A DNA stretch of 64,000 bases from VAZQ01 sp963821505 (GTDB lineage Bacteria > Pseudomonadota > Alphaproteobacteria > Rhizobiales > Xanthobacteraceae). The notes under the pieces are model-generated. The model was not told where the DNA came from and did not search any database. It saw nothing but the letters and a program-made list of their open reading frames with translations. Each line of letters opens with the position of its first letter. The stretch's first letter is position 1. The DNA lies in assembly GCA_963821505.1 (NCBI GenBank), contig CAWGEH010000008.1, positions 124,001 through 188,000 on the forward strand, in the 5' to 3' direction. The position numbers and the translations under genes are program-made. Shown here piece by piece: positions 1 to 8,433 of this stretch.

Positions 1-36
1 GACGCTAAATGGGGCGACGCTAAATGGGGCGACGCT
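1..36. repeat. 15-bp tandem repeat at the window edge
   Basis: The unit GACGCTAAATGGGGC occurs twice head to tail, followed by the first six bases of a third copy. The array is cut by the window start, so its full copy number is not visible. It lies just upstream of the first ABC-importer gene and ends before its ribosome binding site. Confidence 0.8.
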
Positions 37-68
37 ATAAGGGATCCAAACGCTGTTGGGAGGACCAT

Positions 69-1046
69 ATGTTCAAGCTTAGGCGCGGTACTGTCGTCGT
101 CGCGTTTTGCCTCGCGGCCGCAACGCCCGTGAAGGCGGAAGACATACTTATCACGCAGTACAAGGCGGATCCGTCCGGCGCGCCGTACGGGGTCGCCATC
201 GACAAGGGCTTCTTCAAGAAAGCCGGTATCGACATCACCGGCGTGATCTCGGGCGCGGGCGGCGGCACCTCGGTGCGCAGCGCGATCGCGAGCGAGCTCG
301 GCTTCGGCGACGTGTCGCCGGCGCCCGTCATCGCCGCGATCGAACAGGGCGAAAACATCAAGATCGTCAATCTCGGCTCGCGCTCGCTCGCCGACAACGT
401 CGTGATCGTCATGCCGAACTCGCCGATCAAGACGGTCAAGGACCTCAAGGGCAAGAAGTTCGCCATCAGCAATCCCAAGTCGCTGGGAGAGATGACGGCG
501 GTTCTGGTCTTCGAACAGGCCGGCTTGAAGCCCGAGGACGTGCAACGCGTCGCGCTCGGCGGCCTTTCCGGCGCGCTCACGGCGCTGGAGAACGGCGTTG
601 TCGATGCCACCAGCATCCCCGGGATCCTGTTCATGATGCGGGGAGGGGAGAGCAAATACCGCGTCCTGGTGGGACCGAAGGAACTGCCGCTGTTGCCGCC
701 GGCGATCGGAATCGCCACCCGGGATCTCATGCAGAAGCATCCGGACAAGCTGCGCGCATTGCTGGCCGGCCGGCGCGAGGGGGTGAAGTTCATCTACGAG
801 CACCCGCAGGACGCGATCACGATTCTGAGCAAAGTGTACGAGCCGCTTCCGCCGAAGGACGTCGCGACGCTGGTCAATCAGCTGGTGGACGCCAAGTTCT
901 GGAGCGAAGGACAGATCGAGTTGCAAGGTCTGCAGAACGCGGTGCGCGCGATGAAATATGTCGGATCGCTGGATCATGATGTCGATCTCGGCAAAATGAT
1001 CGACACCTCGTTCCTGCCGAGCGACTTGCAGGCCGTGAAAAAATGA
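69..1046 (+). CDS. ABC importer substrate-binding protein, nitrate/sulfonate/taurine (NMT1/SsuA) type
   Basis: A 325-residue periplasmic binding protein. The chosen ATG at 69 has a purine-rich Shine-Dalgarno stretch (GGGAGGA) a few bases upstream and begins a signal peptide: MFKLRRG, a hydrophobic core, then a cleavage site near ...KAEDI. The reading frame is open back to 24, but that extension has no signal-peptide character. The mature part has the NMT1/SsuA pattern: a GVAIDKGFFKKAGID segment near the start and a central KDLKGKKFAIS segment that leads the second lobe. The stop overlaps the ATPase start (ATGA), so the two are translationally coupled. Family ligands are nitrate, alkanesulfonates, taurine, pyrimidine precursors or similar small molecules; the sequence does not say which one applies here. 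Confidence 0.88.
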   Translation: MFKLRRGTVVVAFCLAAATPVKAEDILITQYKADPSGAPYGVAIDKGFFKKAGIDITGVISGAGGGTSVRSAIASELGFGDVSPAPVIAAIEQGENIKIVNLGSRSLADNVVIVMPNSPIKTVKDLKGKKFAISNPKSLGEMTAVLVFEQAGLKPEDVQRVALGGLSGALTALENGVVDATSIPGILFMMRGGESKYRVLVGPKELPLLPPAIGIATRDLMQKHPDKLRALLAGRREGVKFIYEHPQDAITILSKVYEPLPPKDVATLVNQLVDAKFWSEGQIELQGLQNAVRAMKYVGSLDHDVDLGKMIDTSFLPSDLQAVKK

Positions 1047-1870
1047 ACGGGCGACTTCCGGTAGACGAAATTCATGCGCAATTGGCGGGCGTGACGCGCG
1101 TCTATCCGGGAATCGCCGGCCAGCCCCCGGTTCGTGCGCTTGGGCCGATCGATCTGGCTCTGCGCAAGGGCGAGTTCTTCGCCGTGGTCGGGCCTTCCGG
1201 CTGCGGCAAGTCTACGCTGCTGGAGGTCCTGGCCGGCCTCCAGCGGCCGACCTCGGGCACGGTGACGTTCGAACGGCAATCCGTGATCGGCGTGGTCCCC
1301 GATGGCATCGGGGTGGTTTTTCAGGAGGACGCGAGCCTTCCATGGCTGACGGTCTGGAACAACGCCGCCTTCGGGCTCCGCCGCCAGGGCGCGCCGGAAA
1401 CGGAGGTCTGCCGCCGGGTCGATGACGCCCTGGCTTTCATGGGGCTGAAGGATTTCGCCCGCGCCTATCCATCGCAGCTTTCCGGCGGCATGCGCCAGCG
1501 CGTGTGCATTGCCTGCACCTTGGTGCTGCAGCCGCGGCTCATTCTCCTCGACGAGCCGTTCGGCGCCCTCGATGCGCAGACCCGCCTGCTGATGGGCGAC
1601 GAGGTGCTGCGCCTGTGGCGGCGCACCGGCGCCACCGTGATGCTGATCACGCATGCGCTCGACGAAGCTGCCATGCTGTCCGATCGGATCGGCGTGATGT
1701 CGGCGCGGCCGGGGCGCTTCATCGAAACCGTCGACACCGGCTGGCCGCGCGAGCGCGACAGCGCCATCGTGGGCGAAGCCGCGTTTGGCGCGATCACCGC
1801 GCGGCTCTGGGATCGTCTTCGCGGCGAATCGATCAAGGCGCTCGGCCATTCGGGTATGGCGGCGGCATGA
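1043..1870 (+). CDS. ABC importer ATP-binding protein (SsuB/TauB/NrtD-like)
   Basis: A 275-residue cytoplasmic ATPase that powers the importer. Walker A GPSGCGKST is near residue 50, the Q-loop glutamine is in VVFQED, the signature is LSGGMRQR, Walker B and D-loop are LILLDEPFGALD, and the switch histidine is in LITHALDEA. This is the SsuB/TauB pattern. The start overlaps the SBP stop and its own stop overlaps the first permease start, both as ATGA, so the four genes form one tight operon. Confidence 0.92.
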   Translation: MNGRLPVDEIHAQLAGVTRVYPGIAGQPPVRALGPIDLALRKGEFFAVVGPSGCGKSTLLEVLAGLQRPTSGTVTFERQSVIGVVPDGIGVVFQEDASLPWLTVWNNAAFGLRRQGAPETEVCRRVDDALAFMGLKDFARAYPSQLSGGMRQRVCIACTLVLQPRLILLDEPFGALDAQTRLLMGDEVLRLWRRTGATVMLITHALDEAAMLSDRIGVMSARPGRFIETVDTGWPRERDSAIVGEAAFGAITARLWDRLRGESIKALGHSGMAAA

Positions 1871-2625
1871 GTCGGATCGGCTGGATCAGGCTCATCGTCA
1901 TCGTTGCAGCCATCGGGGCGCTCGAGCTCTCCTGCCGAACCGGCCTGGTCAATCATCGCATCATGGTCCCGCCATCCGAGATGGCGAGCGCGCTCGTCGG
2001 GATACTCGCGTCCGGCAGCATCAACAGCGACATCGTCCGTACCCTGGGCGTCATCATGGTCACGGTGATCGTGTCGGTGAGCCTCGGCTTCGGGCTCGGC
2101 CTGTTGATTCATGCGTTCCCGCGCGTGCGCGAGGCGCTCGATCCGTTCTTCGCGACCTATTATGCCGTGCCGATCTTCATCTTCTATCCGGTTCTGATCG
2201 CGATCTTCGGCCTGTCGCTTGTCCCGATCGTGCTGATCGGCGTCGCCACGGCGATCGTCGCGATGATCATCGCGACCCTGAACGGCTTGGATCGCGTTCC
2301 GCACGTCTTGACCAAGGTCGCGCGCGTGCATCGCATGGGCGCGTTCGCCACCGCCATGCGTTTGCAGCTGCCGGCCGCGGCGCCCTATCTGTTCACCGGG
2401 GTCAAGCTGTCGATCAGTTACGGCTTCATCGCGGTGATCGCGGCCGAGTTCATCCTCGCGCCGGCAGGTCTCGGGCGCGACGTTGCCGACGCCTACGCCG
2501 ACTTCAACAATCGCCGCATGTATGCGCTCATGCTGTTCGTGCTGATCATCGCGACCTTCGTCAACACGCTGTTGCACGCCTGGGATCTGCGCTGGGCACG
2601 GCGGCGCGGTGCGGGACCGTCATGA
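1867..2625 (+). CDS. ABC importer permease 1 (BPD_transp_1 fold)
   Basis: A 252-residue inner-membrane permease of the SsuC/TauC type, with about six membrane helices. The ATG at 1867 overlaps the preceding TGA. The EAA-type loop that contacts the ATPase is visible around residue 150-170 (VARVHRMGAFATAMRLQLPA), and a conserved AAEFILAPAGLGRDV segment follows. It is paired with a second, different permease directly downstream, which suggests a heterodimeric channel. Confidence 0.88.
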   Translation: MSRIGWIRLIVIVAAIGALELSCRTGLVNHRIMVPPSEMASALVGILASGSINSDIVRTLGVIMVTVIVSVSLGFGLGLLIHAFPRVREALDPFFATYYAVPIFIFYPVLIAIFGLSLVPIVLIGVATAIVAMIIATLNGLDRVPHVLTKVARVHRMGAFATAMRLQLPAAAPYLFTGVKLSISYGFIAVIAAEFILAPAGLGRDVADAYADFNNRRMYALMLFVLIIATFVNTLLHAWDLRWARRRGAGPS

Positions 2626-3365
2626 CTGCGACGCGGCGCGCCGCCGATACGCTGATCATCCTGATCGTGCTCTTGGTGATGTGGCAGGCCCTGCACCACC
2701 TTGTCGGCGAAACAGCTTTGCCGGCGCCCTGGTCGACGCTGTCCTATCTCGCCCGGCTGGTGCCGACGTCCCGCTTTGCCGAGAATGCCGCAGCGACCGC
2801 GGTCTCCTTCGCCGGTGCGCTGGTCCTCGCCTACGGCATCGGGCTTGCCATCGGCGTGTGGATGGGCGCGCACGGCTTGTCGGGAGCCGTCGGCGAGCCG
2901 ATTCTGGTCGTGCTGTACTCGCTGCCGAAGATCACGCTCTATCCGATGATCCTGCTGATCTTCGGTCTCGGGATATCGGGCAAGGTGGCGTTCGGAGCGC
3001 TGCATGGAATATTGCCGGTCGCGCTTCTGACGATGGCGGCGATCCGCAACATCTCGCCGGTCTATCTCAAATCGGCGCGGATCATGAAGCTCTCAAGCCC
3101 GCAGACGATTCTGACCGTGCTGTTTCCGGCGACGCTCCCGGAGGTCGTGGCCGGCTTGAGAATCGGCTTTACCGTCACGCTGCTCGGCGTCCTGCTGGCG
3201 GAAATGTTCGCCTCGAAACAGGGGCTCGGATTTCTGATGATCAACGCCATGTCGCTCCTCCAGACCGAGGAGATGATGGCGATCGCGATCATTCTGTTCG
3301 CTTTTGCCGCGGTGGCGAATGCGCTGCTCCTGTGGTTGGAGCATCATCTCTATCGCAGGGTCTGA
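2622..3365 (+). CDS. ABC importer permease 2 (BPD_transp_1 fold)
   Basis: A 247-residue inner-membrane permease, last gene of the importer operon. It starts at an ATGA overlap with permease 1. It has about six hydrophobic segments and a coupling loop around SARIMKLSSPQTILTVLFPA, followed by LAEMFASKQGLGFLM, which is the typical SsuC/TauC ending. The two permeases differ clearly in sequence, so this is not a recent duplication. Confidence 0.88.
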   Translation: MTATRRAADTLIILIVLLVMWQALHHLVGETALPAPWSTLSYLARLVPTSRFAENAAATAVSFAGALVLAYGIGLAIGVWMGAHGLSGAVGEPILVVLYSLPKITLYPMILLIFGLGISGKVAFGALHGILPVALLTMAAIRNISPVYLKSARIMKLSSPQTILTVLFPATLPEVVAGLRIGFTVTLLGVLLAEMFASKQGLGFLMINAMSLLQTEEMMAIAIILFAFAAVANALLLWLEHHLYRRV

Positions 3366-3800
3366 GCAGCCGGGCCGCGTGCTGTCGCGTCGATCGACTT
3401 TGGGTCTTGGGCGCGCCGCTACCGCGTCCCGCCGGCCCGCACGAAGGCGATCCTGGCGCGGTCCGGCGACAATGACGGCTGGGAGCAATTGACGCCGTCG
3501 CACTGGCTGACATTCCTCGGCCGCTTGTCGCCTTGTTTGATGAACACATCGCTCCACTCGAGCACGGCGCCGGTGAGCCGGTTCACACCGGTGCGGCGTG
3601 CTCGGCGGCCGGGCTGGCGCGCGCAGGGTGGGGTCGAGCGTCCGTGTCGCGTCGGAGGTCGGTCGCGTGGCCTTGGTCGGCGAAGCGCCGGGCCCCGGCG
3701 CTTGCCCCAGCTGCGAAGCGGCGCGATACACTGCATTGCGACACAAGTTTGCGCCGGTACGCTCCGAAGCCGGCGCCTGGACAGCTGCGAGGAGTCTCTC
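3366..3800. other. Intergenic stretch with a possible protein-repeat remnant on the minus strand
   Basis: No convincing gene was seen in these 435 bases. On the minus strand, roughly 3422-3570, one frame reads NVSQCDGVNCSQPSLSPD followed by RARIAFVRAGG. That resembles one blade of a TolB/PD40-type beta-propeller, but it has no start, no further blades and a stop right after it. If real, it is a decayed fragment. Confidence 0.25.
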
Positions 3801-4175
3801 ATGTTGCGGATGTGGATGGTCGTGCTGTCGTCCTTGGCGGCCTCGGCCGTGGCGGCACATGCGGAAGAAACCTGGAGCTGCACCTATTCCGGCCCTCTCA
3901 GCACCGATCCGACTCGCATCCGCTTTCAGGTCGCGGGGACCAGGCTCATCGAAGGCCAGTTTCAGGACGGTTATCGCATTCTGCAGAACAACGAATATGG
4001 CCTCGTTGCCACGTTCGCGATCTCGGAAGTCGAGAAGGACCAGCAGCAACCGACCGTCGGCGCGTTTACCGTGGTCATCAACAAGGGCACCGGGGAGTTT
4101 TGGCTCGCCACCGTCATGGCCGGACAATCCAGCGCCGTAAACCAGTCCGTCAGTGGCACCTGCATCGGGGGCTAG
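3801..4175 (+). CDS. Small secreted protein of unknown function
   Basis: A 124-residue protein with a clear signal peptide (MLRMWMVV, a hydrophobic stretch, AHAEE cleavage region). The ATG at 3801 is preceded by a GAGGAG ribosome binding site. The mature part is about 100 residues and begins with ETWSCTYSGP. It has two cysteines, near each end, that could form a disulfide in the periplasm. I do not recognise the family. The gene stands alone between the importer operon and a repeat-rich intergenic region, and its base composition matches its neighbours. Confidence 0.7.
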   Translation: MLRMWMVVLSSLAASAVAAHAEETWSCTYSGPLSTDPTRIRFQVAGTRLIEGQFQDGYRILQNNEYGLVATFAISEVEKDQQQPTVGAFTVVINKGTGEFWLATVMAGQSSAVNQSVSGTCIGG

Positions 4176-4195
4176 AAGCATTTTCCACCAGTGCT

Positions 4196-4380
4196 GACCC
4201 TTACGTCATGCGCGGGCTTGACCCGCGCATCCATCTCCTTGGCAAAAGAATTGCGGCAAAGACGCAGTAAGCTATTGCGAAGAATAGATGGACCCGCCGA
4301 ACTCGGGTTTACCCGAGTTCGGATTCTCGAGTGCGCAAGTCGGATAAATCCGACTTGCGTGGTCAAGCCCGCGGGTGACA
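4196..4380. repeat. Dispersed palindromic repeat with two strong hairpins
   Basis: It begins with the ATGCGCGGGCTTGACCCGCG motif, a common interspersed repeat in Bradyrhizobium-type genomes that is often mistranslated as MRGLDPRIH. Two near-perfect hairpins follow: 11-bp arms at 4297-4307 / 4312-4322 with a TTTA loop, and 11-bp arms at 4335-4345 / 4348-4358 with an AA loop. They could terminate transcription or be protein-binding repeats. No gene was seen between 4176 and 4590. Confidence 0.7.
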
Positions 4381-4590
4381 CCTGTGAACGTACGATGCTG
4401 AATCAAACCAGCTAGAAAACGCTGTAGCGGCGCGTGGACTCTGCGCCGGCTTTTTGACTTGCCGTGCCGCGGTCCGACCGATCGCGCATGGATGAGACCC
4501 CTTCAACTTCCCGACGATCGCGCGGCGCCTGCTCGACCCGACACTCGAACGCTAGTGTGATGGGGAGCGGGCGGCGATCGCACGCGGCCA

Positions 4591-5277
4591 TTAGATCGAA
4601 AGTGCGAAGATTTCCATCAGGCCGCGACGGCCGGCGGGGGTGATGGTGAGGGCGCGGCTGTCGCGCACCGGCTCGATCCATTTCAGTTCGAAGCATCGGG
4701 TTGCCAAGGCCGCGCCGACCGCGCCGCCGATATGCGATCGCCGTTCGGTCCAATCCACGCATGGCCGGCAAAAGACGCGCCGCTTTGCGCGCGCGCCGGA
4801 AAGATCGACCCCGAGCTTCGATAGGAAATCCGTGCCGGACGGCGTCACTTCGCCGGCCTCGTCGCCGAGTATGACGAACTCGCGCTCGATCAGTCGCTCC
4901 GCCAGCCCGACGCCCAGTACGCCGGCGATGTGGTCGTAGCAGGTGCGGGCATGCCGCAGCGTCTCGTCCAGCCTCGACTTCGGCTGAAAGCGAGGCGGCC
5001 CGGTCAGCGCAACGTTCATGATGCTCTCGAGCATTTGCCCGACATGCGGCCCCGCCAGTCGGTAGTAGCGATGACGACCTTGTTTCATGAGTACGAGGAG
5101 CCGCGCCGCAAGCAGCTTGCCGAGATGACCGCTCGTCGTCTGCGGCGAAACACCCGCCGCAAACGCAAGCTCGGTCGCCGTGAGTGCGCGCCCACCGAGC
5201 AACGCGCACAGGATATTTGCCCGTGCCGGATCGCCGACCAGTGCAGCGACCTCTGCCATTTGCGGTGCATTCGACAT
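4591..5277 (-). CDS. ArsR-family winged-helix transcriptional regulator
   Basis: A 228-residue regulator. The helix-turn-helix lies near residues 15-85 (ALVGDPARANILCALLG, then TATELAFAAGVSPQTTSGHL and a RHRYYRLAG wing), which is the ArsR/SmtB arrangement. The C-terminal half (about residues 95-228) is the extended domain of the long ArsR subgroup; it contains a CRPCVDWTERR segment with two cysteines that might bind metal or sense redox. The ATG at 5277 was preferred over an upstream in-frame start because the ArsR domain follows it directly. It is divergent from the MFS gene, 111 bp away, so it probably controls that gene and itself. Confidence 0.8.
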   Translation of the reverse strand: MSNAPQMAEVAALVGDPARANILCALLGGRALTATELAFAAGVSPQTTSGHLGKLLAARLLVLMKQGRHRYYRLAGPHVGQMLESIMNVALTGPPRFQPKSRLDETLRHARTCYDHIAGVLGVGLAERLIEREFVILGDEAGEVTPSGTDFLSKLGVDLSGARAKRRVFCRPCVDWTERRSHIGGAVGAALATRCFELKWIEPVRDSRALTITPAGRRGLMEIFALSI

Positions 5278-5388
5278 GCCCCGAATATGTGCCGGAAGGC
5301 GCCCCATTGCCACCGCCGATGCTTCGTTCGCGGCCGAAGCAAATCGGCTGGATTCCGGCGACACGCGCACCGATGTTTCGGCCGAACA

Positions 5389-6630
5389 ATGGAGGCGGTC
5401 GTGCGCGGCAATTCAGCAGCGTCCAAGCCACGCATATTCTATGGCTGGTTCGTGGTTGCGGCCGCTTTTGCCGTTACTTTCGTGGGCTTCGGGTGCGCCT
5501 ATACTTTCAGCGCGTTTGTCGGGTCCCTGCAGCACGATTTCGGAGCCTCGCGCGGCTCGGTTTCACTCGTGTTCTCGCTGGCAGGCTGTCTCTACTTCGG
5601 CCTCGGGATCGTGAGCGGCCCGCTCGCCGATCGGTGGGGCTCTCGCCGGCTGGCTATCGCTGGAATGATCCTGACCGGGACGGGCTTGGCTGTCGCGAGC
5701 ACGGCTCACAGCCTGGTGGGCGTCTACGCGTCGTATGGGCTTGGCGTCGGACTTGGCGTCGGCTGCTCCTACGTTCCCGCCGTGGGCGCAGTGCAGCGAT
5801 GGTTCGTCAGGCGCCGCGGTCTTGCGTCCGGCGTTGCCGTCAGCGGAATTGGTGTCGGCACGCTCGTGATGCCGCCGCTCGCATCGCTCTTCATCGAGGT
5901 TGTGGGCTGGCGTAACGCCTACCTCGTCCTCGGCGGTCTTGCCGCTGTCGTGGGCGCGGGAATGGCCCTCATGATCGAGAACGATCCGCGCGATCGCGGG
6001 CAGGGTCCCGACGGCGATCCCATGCAATCGAACTCTCCGGCGGGGAGTTCTGTGCGTGCAGCGATAACATCCCGGCGGTTCGCCGGCCTCTATGCGGCCT
6101 GCCTGATCTGCTCTTTCGGCGTGTTTGTTCCGTTCGTGCACCTCGTCCCTTACGCGCTGGATCACGGCGTCGCGCGCTCTTCGGCCGCGCTCCTGCTCGG
6201 CGCGATCGGCGTCGGAAGCACTGGCGGACGCTTCTTTCTCGGTGGCCTGGCCGATCGGGTGGGTCGAGGGAACGCGCTCGTGACGATGTTTGTGGGCATG
6301 GCGCTCACGTTGGCCATTTGGCCATTTGCAACGGATGTCTGGTCGCTCGCCGGCTTTGCGTTTGGCTACGGCATATTCTACGGCGGATGGGTCGCGCTCC
6401 TTCCGGCTCTCGTCATGGACTATTTCGGCGGACGAAATGTCAGCGGCATCATCGGCATTCTTTACACGAGCGTGGCGTTTGGCACCCTGATCGGCCCCAG
6501 CGCGGCCGGGTTCGCATTCGACGTCAGCCACAGCTACACGCTGCCGATATTGGCCAGTGCCTGCGCCGACCTGATCGCTGCCGGCCTCATGGCGGGCACG
6601 TCGAAGGTCGAACGGATGCGTCCCGCTTGA
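5389..6630 (+). CDS. MFS transporter, 12-helix (oxalate/formate antiporter-like group)
   Basis: A 413-residue inner-membrane protein with about 12 hydrophobic helices. The motif-A loop between helices 2 and 3 reads GPLADRWGSRRLA, and a second copy in the C-terminal half reads GGLADRVGRGNAL. The N-terminus RIFYGWFVVAAAF is typical of the OFA/monocarboxylate-like MFS group. A hydrophilic linker of about 35 residues separates the halves. The substrate cannot be read from sequence. The divergent ArsR gene suggests that the transporter is induced by its substrate or a related effector. Confidence 0.85.
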   Translation: MEAVVRGNSAASKPRIFYGWFVVAAAFAVTFVGFGCAYTFSAFVGSLQHDFGASRGSVSLVFSLAGCLYFGLGIVSGPLADRWGSRRLAIAGMILTGTGLAVASTAHSLVGVYASYGLGVGLGVGCSYVPAVGAVQRWFVRRRGLASGVAVSGIGVGTLVMPPLASLFIEVVGWRNAYLVLGGLAAVVGAGMALMIENDPRDRGQGPDGDPMQSNSPAGSSVRAAITSRRFAGLYAACLICSFGVFVPFVHLVPYALDHGVARSSAALLLGAIGVGSTGGRFFLGGLADRVGRGNALVTMFVGMALTLAIWPFATDVWSLAGFAFGYGIFYGGWVALLPALVMDYFGGRNVSGIIGILYTSVAFGTLIGPSAAGFAFDVSHSYTLPILASACADLIAAGLMAGTSKVERMRPA

Positions 6631-6683
6631 TGGCGGCGCTCTCCGCGCGACCGCCGCAGGATCGGCTTGGTCGTGGCAATCCG

Positions 6684-6717
6684 CGCTACCCGAATGCCTT
6701 CGCTACCCGAATGCCTC
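6684..6717. repeat. 17-bp tandem duplication containing a stop codon
   Basis: CGCTACCCGAATGCCT occurs twice in tandem with a 17-bp period. On the minus strand the unit encodes the last codons and the TAG stop of the cupin gene, so the end of that gene has been duplicated. The second stop lies just beyond the first. Confidence 0.75.
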
Positions 6718-7179
6718 GAGCCGGTTTTCACCGATCGCGAGCGGCTTGGCGCTGGTGAGCACGAAGGCGATGACGCAAGGCTCGCTCCCGCGGTGGATCC
6801 AGTTGTGCACCGTGCCGCGCTGCACGACGACGTCGCCGGCGCGCAGGTGGACTTCCGTGCCATCGAGCTCCATGTCGATTTCGCCGGAAATGATCACGGC
6901 ATAATCGAGCGAATCGGTGCGATGAATCCGCGGCGCCACCCCCGGCTCGTATCTGACGATCCGAAACACGGTTCCGTTCGGGACCGAGGTGGGAACGTCC
7001 CTGGACGCACCGTCGGTCGGGTCCAGATTGTCGGCCGGGAAGCTCTCGGTCGCCCACACGACGCAGCTCGCATAGCCCGGACGCTTCCTGACGATGTTCT
7101 GCGCGATCTCGTCGATCTCCACGATCGCGCGTCCGTTCCGGTCGTGGCCCGTTACGACGCGGCGCACCTGTAAGCTCAT
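6703..7179 (-). CDS. Cupin-domain protein
   Basis: A 158-residue single-domain cupin. The beta-barrel motif residues are in APRIHRTDSLDYAVIISGE (first motif, with His and a late Glu) and GDVVVQRGTVHNWIHRG (second motif, with His). These normally hold a divalent metal. The ATG at 7179 has GGGAGA upstream. It lies 45 bp downstream of an SDR gene on the same strand, so the two are probably co-transcribed and may act on one small-molecule pathway, for example hydroxylated or aromatic substrates. The exact reaction is not evident. Confidence 0.8.
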   Translation of the reverse strand: MSLQVRRVVTGHDRNGRAIVEIDEIAQNIVRKRPGYASCVVWATESFPADNLDPTDGASRDVPTSVPNGTVFRIVRYEPGVAPRIHRTDSLDYAVIISGEIDMELDGTEVHLRAGDVVVQRGTVHNWIHRGSEPCVIAFVLTSAKPLAIGENRLEAFG

Positions 7180-7224
7180 TTGCCGTCTCCCTGATCCCGA
7201 TTGCACCCGCCGGCGAAAGCCGGC

Positions 7225-8025
7225 TCAGTCGTAGACCGACATCCGCAGCGGGGCGACCTGTCCGCCGTCGGCGTCGATCGCCGATCCGTGCAGCCAGCGT
7301 CCCTGCGGGGAAACGATGAAGCGCACCAGCGCGGCGACGTCGCCGGGCGTGCCGAAGCGGGTGATATCCAGCTCGCTGCGATGATGCTCGATCGCCGCGG
7401 CCTCGTCGAGACCGGTCTTCCGCATGATGATCGCCAGCCGGTGACGGAAGCGATCGGTATCGACCGAGCCGGGATTGACCGCATTGACCTGCACGCCGTC
7501 ACGCTTGCCGAGATCGGCGAGCGCCTTCATGAACGCGATGCTGGCGCCGATCACCGACGATCCGATCATGTAGTCGGCGACCGGTGCGCGCGCGCCGATC
7601 CCCGCGATGAACACGACCGAGCCGCCGGCCGCCTTCAGCCGCGGCCAGGCCAGGCGGCACAGGCGGACATGCGCGAAGAATTTCAGATCGAACCCGTCGC
7701 TCCAGTCCTGCTCGGTCAGCTCGAAGAGACTGCCGCGCTTGACGGCGCCGGCATTGTTGATCAGGACGTCCAGGCGTCCGAATTCGCGCGCGAGGGCCTG
7801 CATCAGGCCGGTAGGCTCCTCGCTTGCCGTGAGATCCGCGACGTGAACTGCCGCTTTGCGCCCCAGCGCGCGGACATCGCCGGCGACGCCTTCGAGGGCC
7901 TTGGCGTCCCGGCCCGTGAGCATCAGGTCGCAGCCGGCCGCGGCCAGTTCGCGGGCGATGCCGGCGCCGATCCCCCGGCTCGCGCCGGTGATCAGCGCGG
8001 TCCTGCCAGGAAGATCGACATCCAT
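7225..8025 (-). CDS. Short-chain dehydrogenase/reductase (SDR), divergent active site
   Basis: A 266-residue Rossmann-fold oxidoreductase. The cofactor motif TGASRGIG is at residues 14-21, LINNAGAV is present near residue 90, and the late VNAVNPG motif follows the active site. The catalytic tyrosine is in ADYMIGSSV, but the residue four positions later is Ser, where classical SDRs have Lys (YxxxK). The preceding catalytic serine region is also unusual (VVFIAGIGA). It may therefore belong to a divergent SDR group or have altered catalysis. The ATG at 8025 has GGTGGA upstream. It is the first gene of the SDR-cupin pair. Confidence 0.82.
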   Translation of the reverse strand: MDVDLPGRTALITGASRGIGAGIARELAAAGCDLMLTGRDAKALEGVAGDVRALGRKAAVHVADLTASEEPTGLMQALAREFGRLDVLINNAGAVKRGSLFELTEQDWSDGFDLKFFAHVRLCRLAWPRLKAAGGSVVFIAGIGARAPVADYMIGSSVIGASIAFMKALADLGKRDGVQVNAVNPGSVDTDRFRHRLAIIMRKTGLDEAAAIEHHRSELDITRFGTPGDVAALVRFIVSPQGRWLHGSAIDADGGQVAPLRMSVYD

Positions 8026-8136
8026 GCTACATTTCCACCGCGACGCTCTTGAAACGGCGCGCCACGGTCGATGGCCCTATTCATTCGCCGTGCCGCCATG
8101 ATGCCGGAGCGTGCCCACGCGCTCCAACCGGAATGC

Positions 8137-8252
8137 TACGACGGACCGCGATTTCCCGCTACGCCTCGTGGCGGCTGACTTCCCGATCTCGCAGCGTGGG
8201 TCAGGTTACCCTGCGATCGCAGCCCTGCCGATCAATCCGGGTGGTCGACGCT
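8137..8252 (+). repeat. Dispersed repeat family B, copy 1
   Basis: About 115 bp matching, with substitutions and small indels, the reverse complement of 15146-15258. Shared blocks include GCTACGCCTC, TTCCCGAT.TCGCAG and TGCCGATCAATCC. It does not look like a gene. It sits directly against dispersed repeat family A, and together they fill most of the 408-base gap between the SDR gene and the next SBP gene. Confidence 0.65.
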
Positions 8253-8354
8253 AGCGCATGTTCCGGAAAAGTGGGAACCGGTTTTCCGAAGAGAACATGC
8301 GCAGAATCGAAGATCTAGAGCGCATTACGATTCGACCTAATCGGATGCGCTCTA
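8251..8354 (+). repeat. Dispersed repeat family A, copy 1 (two-stem palindrome)
   Basis: About 104 bp, near-identical to 23522-23626 and 24284-24390. The first half pairs GCGCATGTTC with GAACATGCGC around an inner CGGAAAA / TTTTCCG stem. The second half pairs AGAGCGCAT with ATGCGCTCT. Every copy begins with CTAG. It is a typical non-coding repeat of Bradyrhizobium-like genomes. Confidence 0.85.
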
Positions 8355-8433
8355 ATGTCCAAATCCCGACTTGTCGCTGGACGGGCGGTCGAGTTCAATT
8401 AGGCGCAAGCTGTGGCACCACGGGAGATCACCG

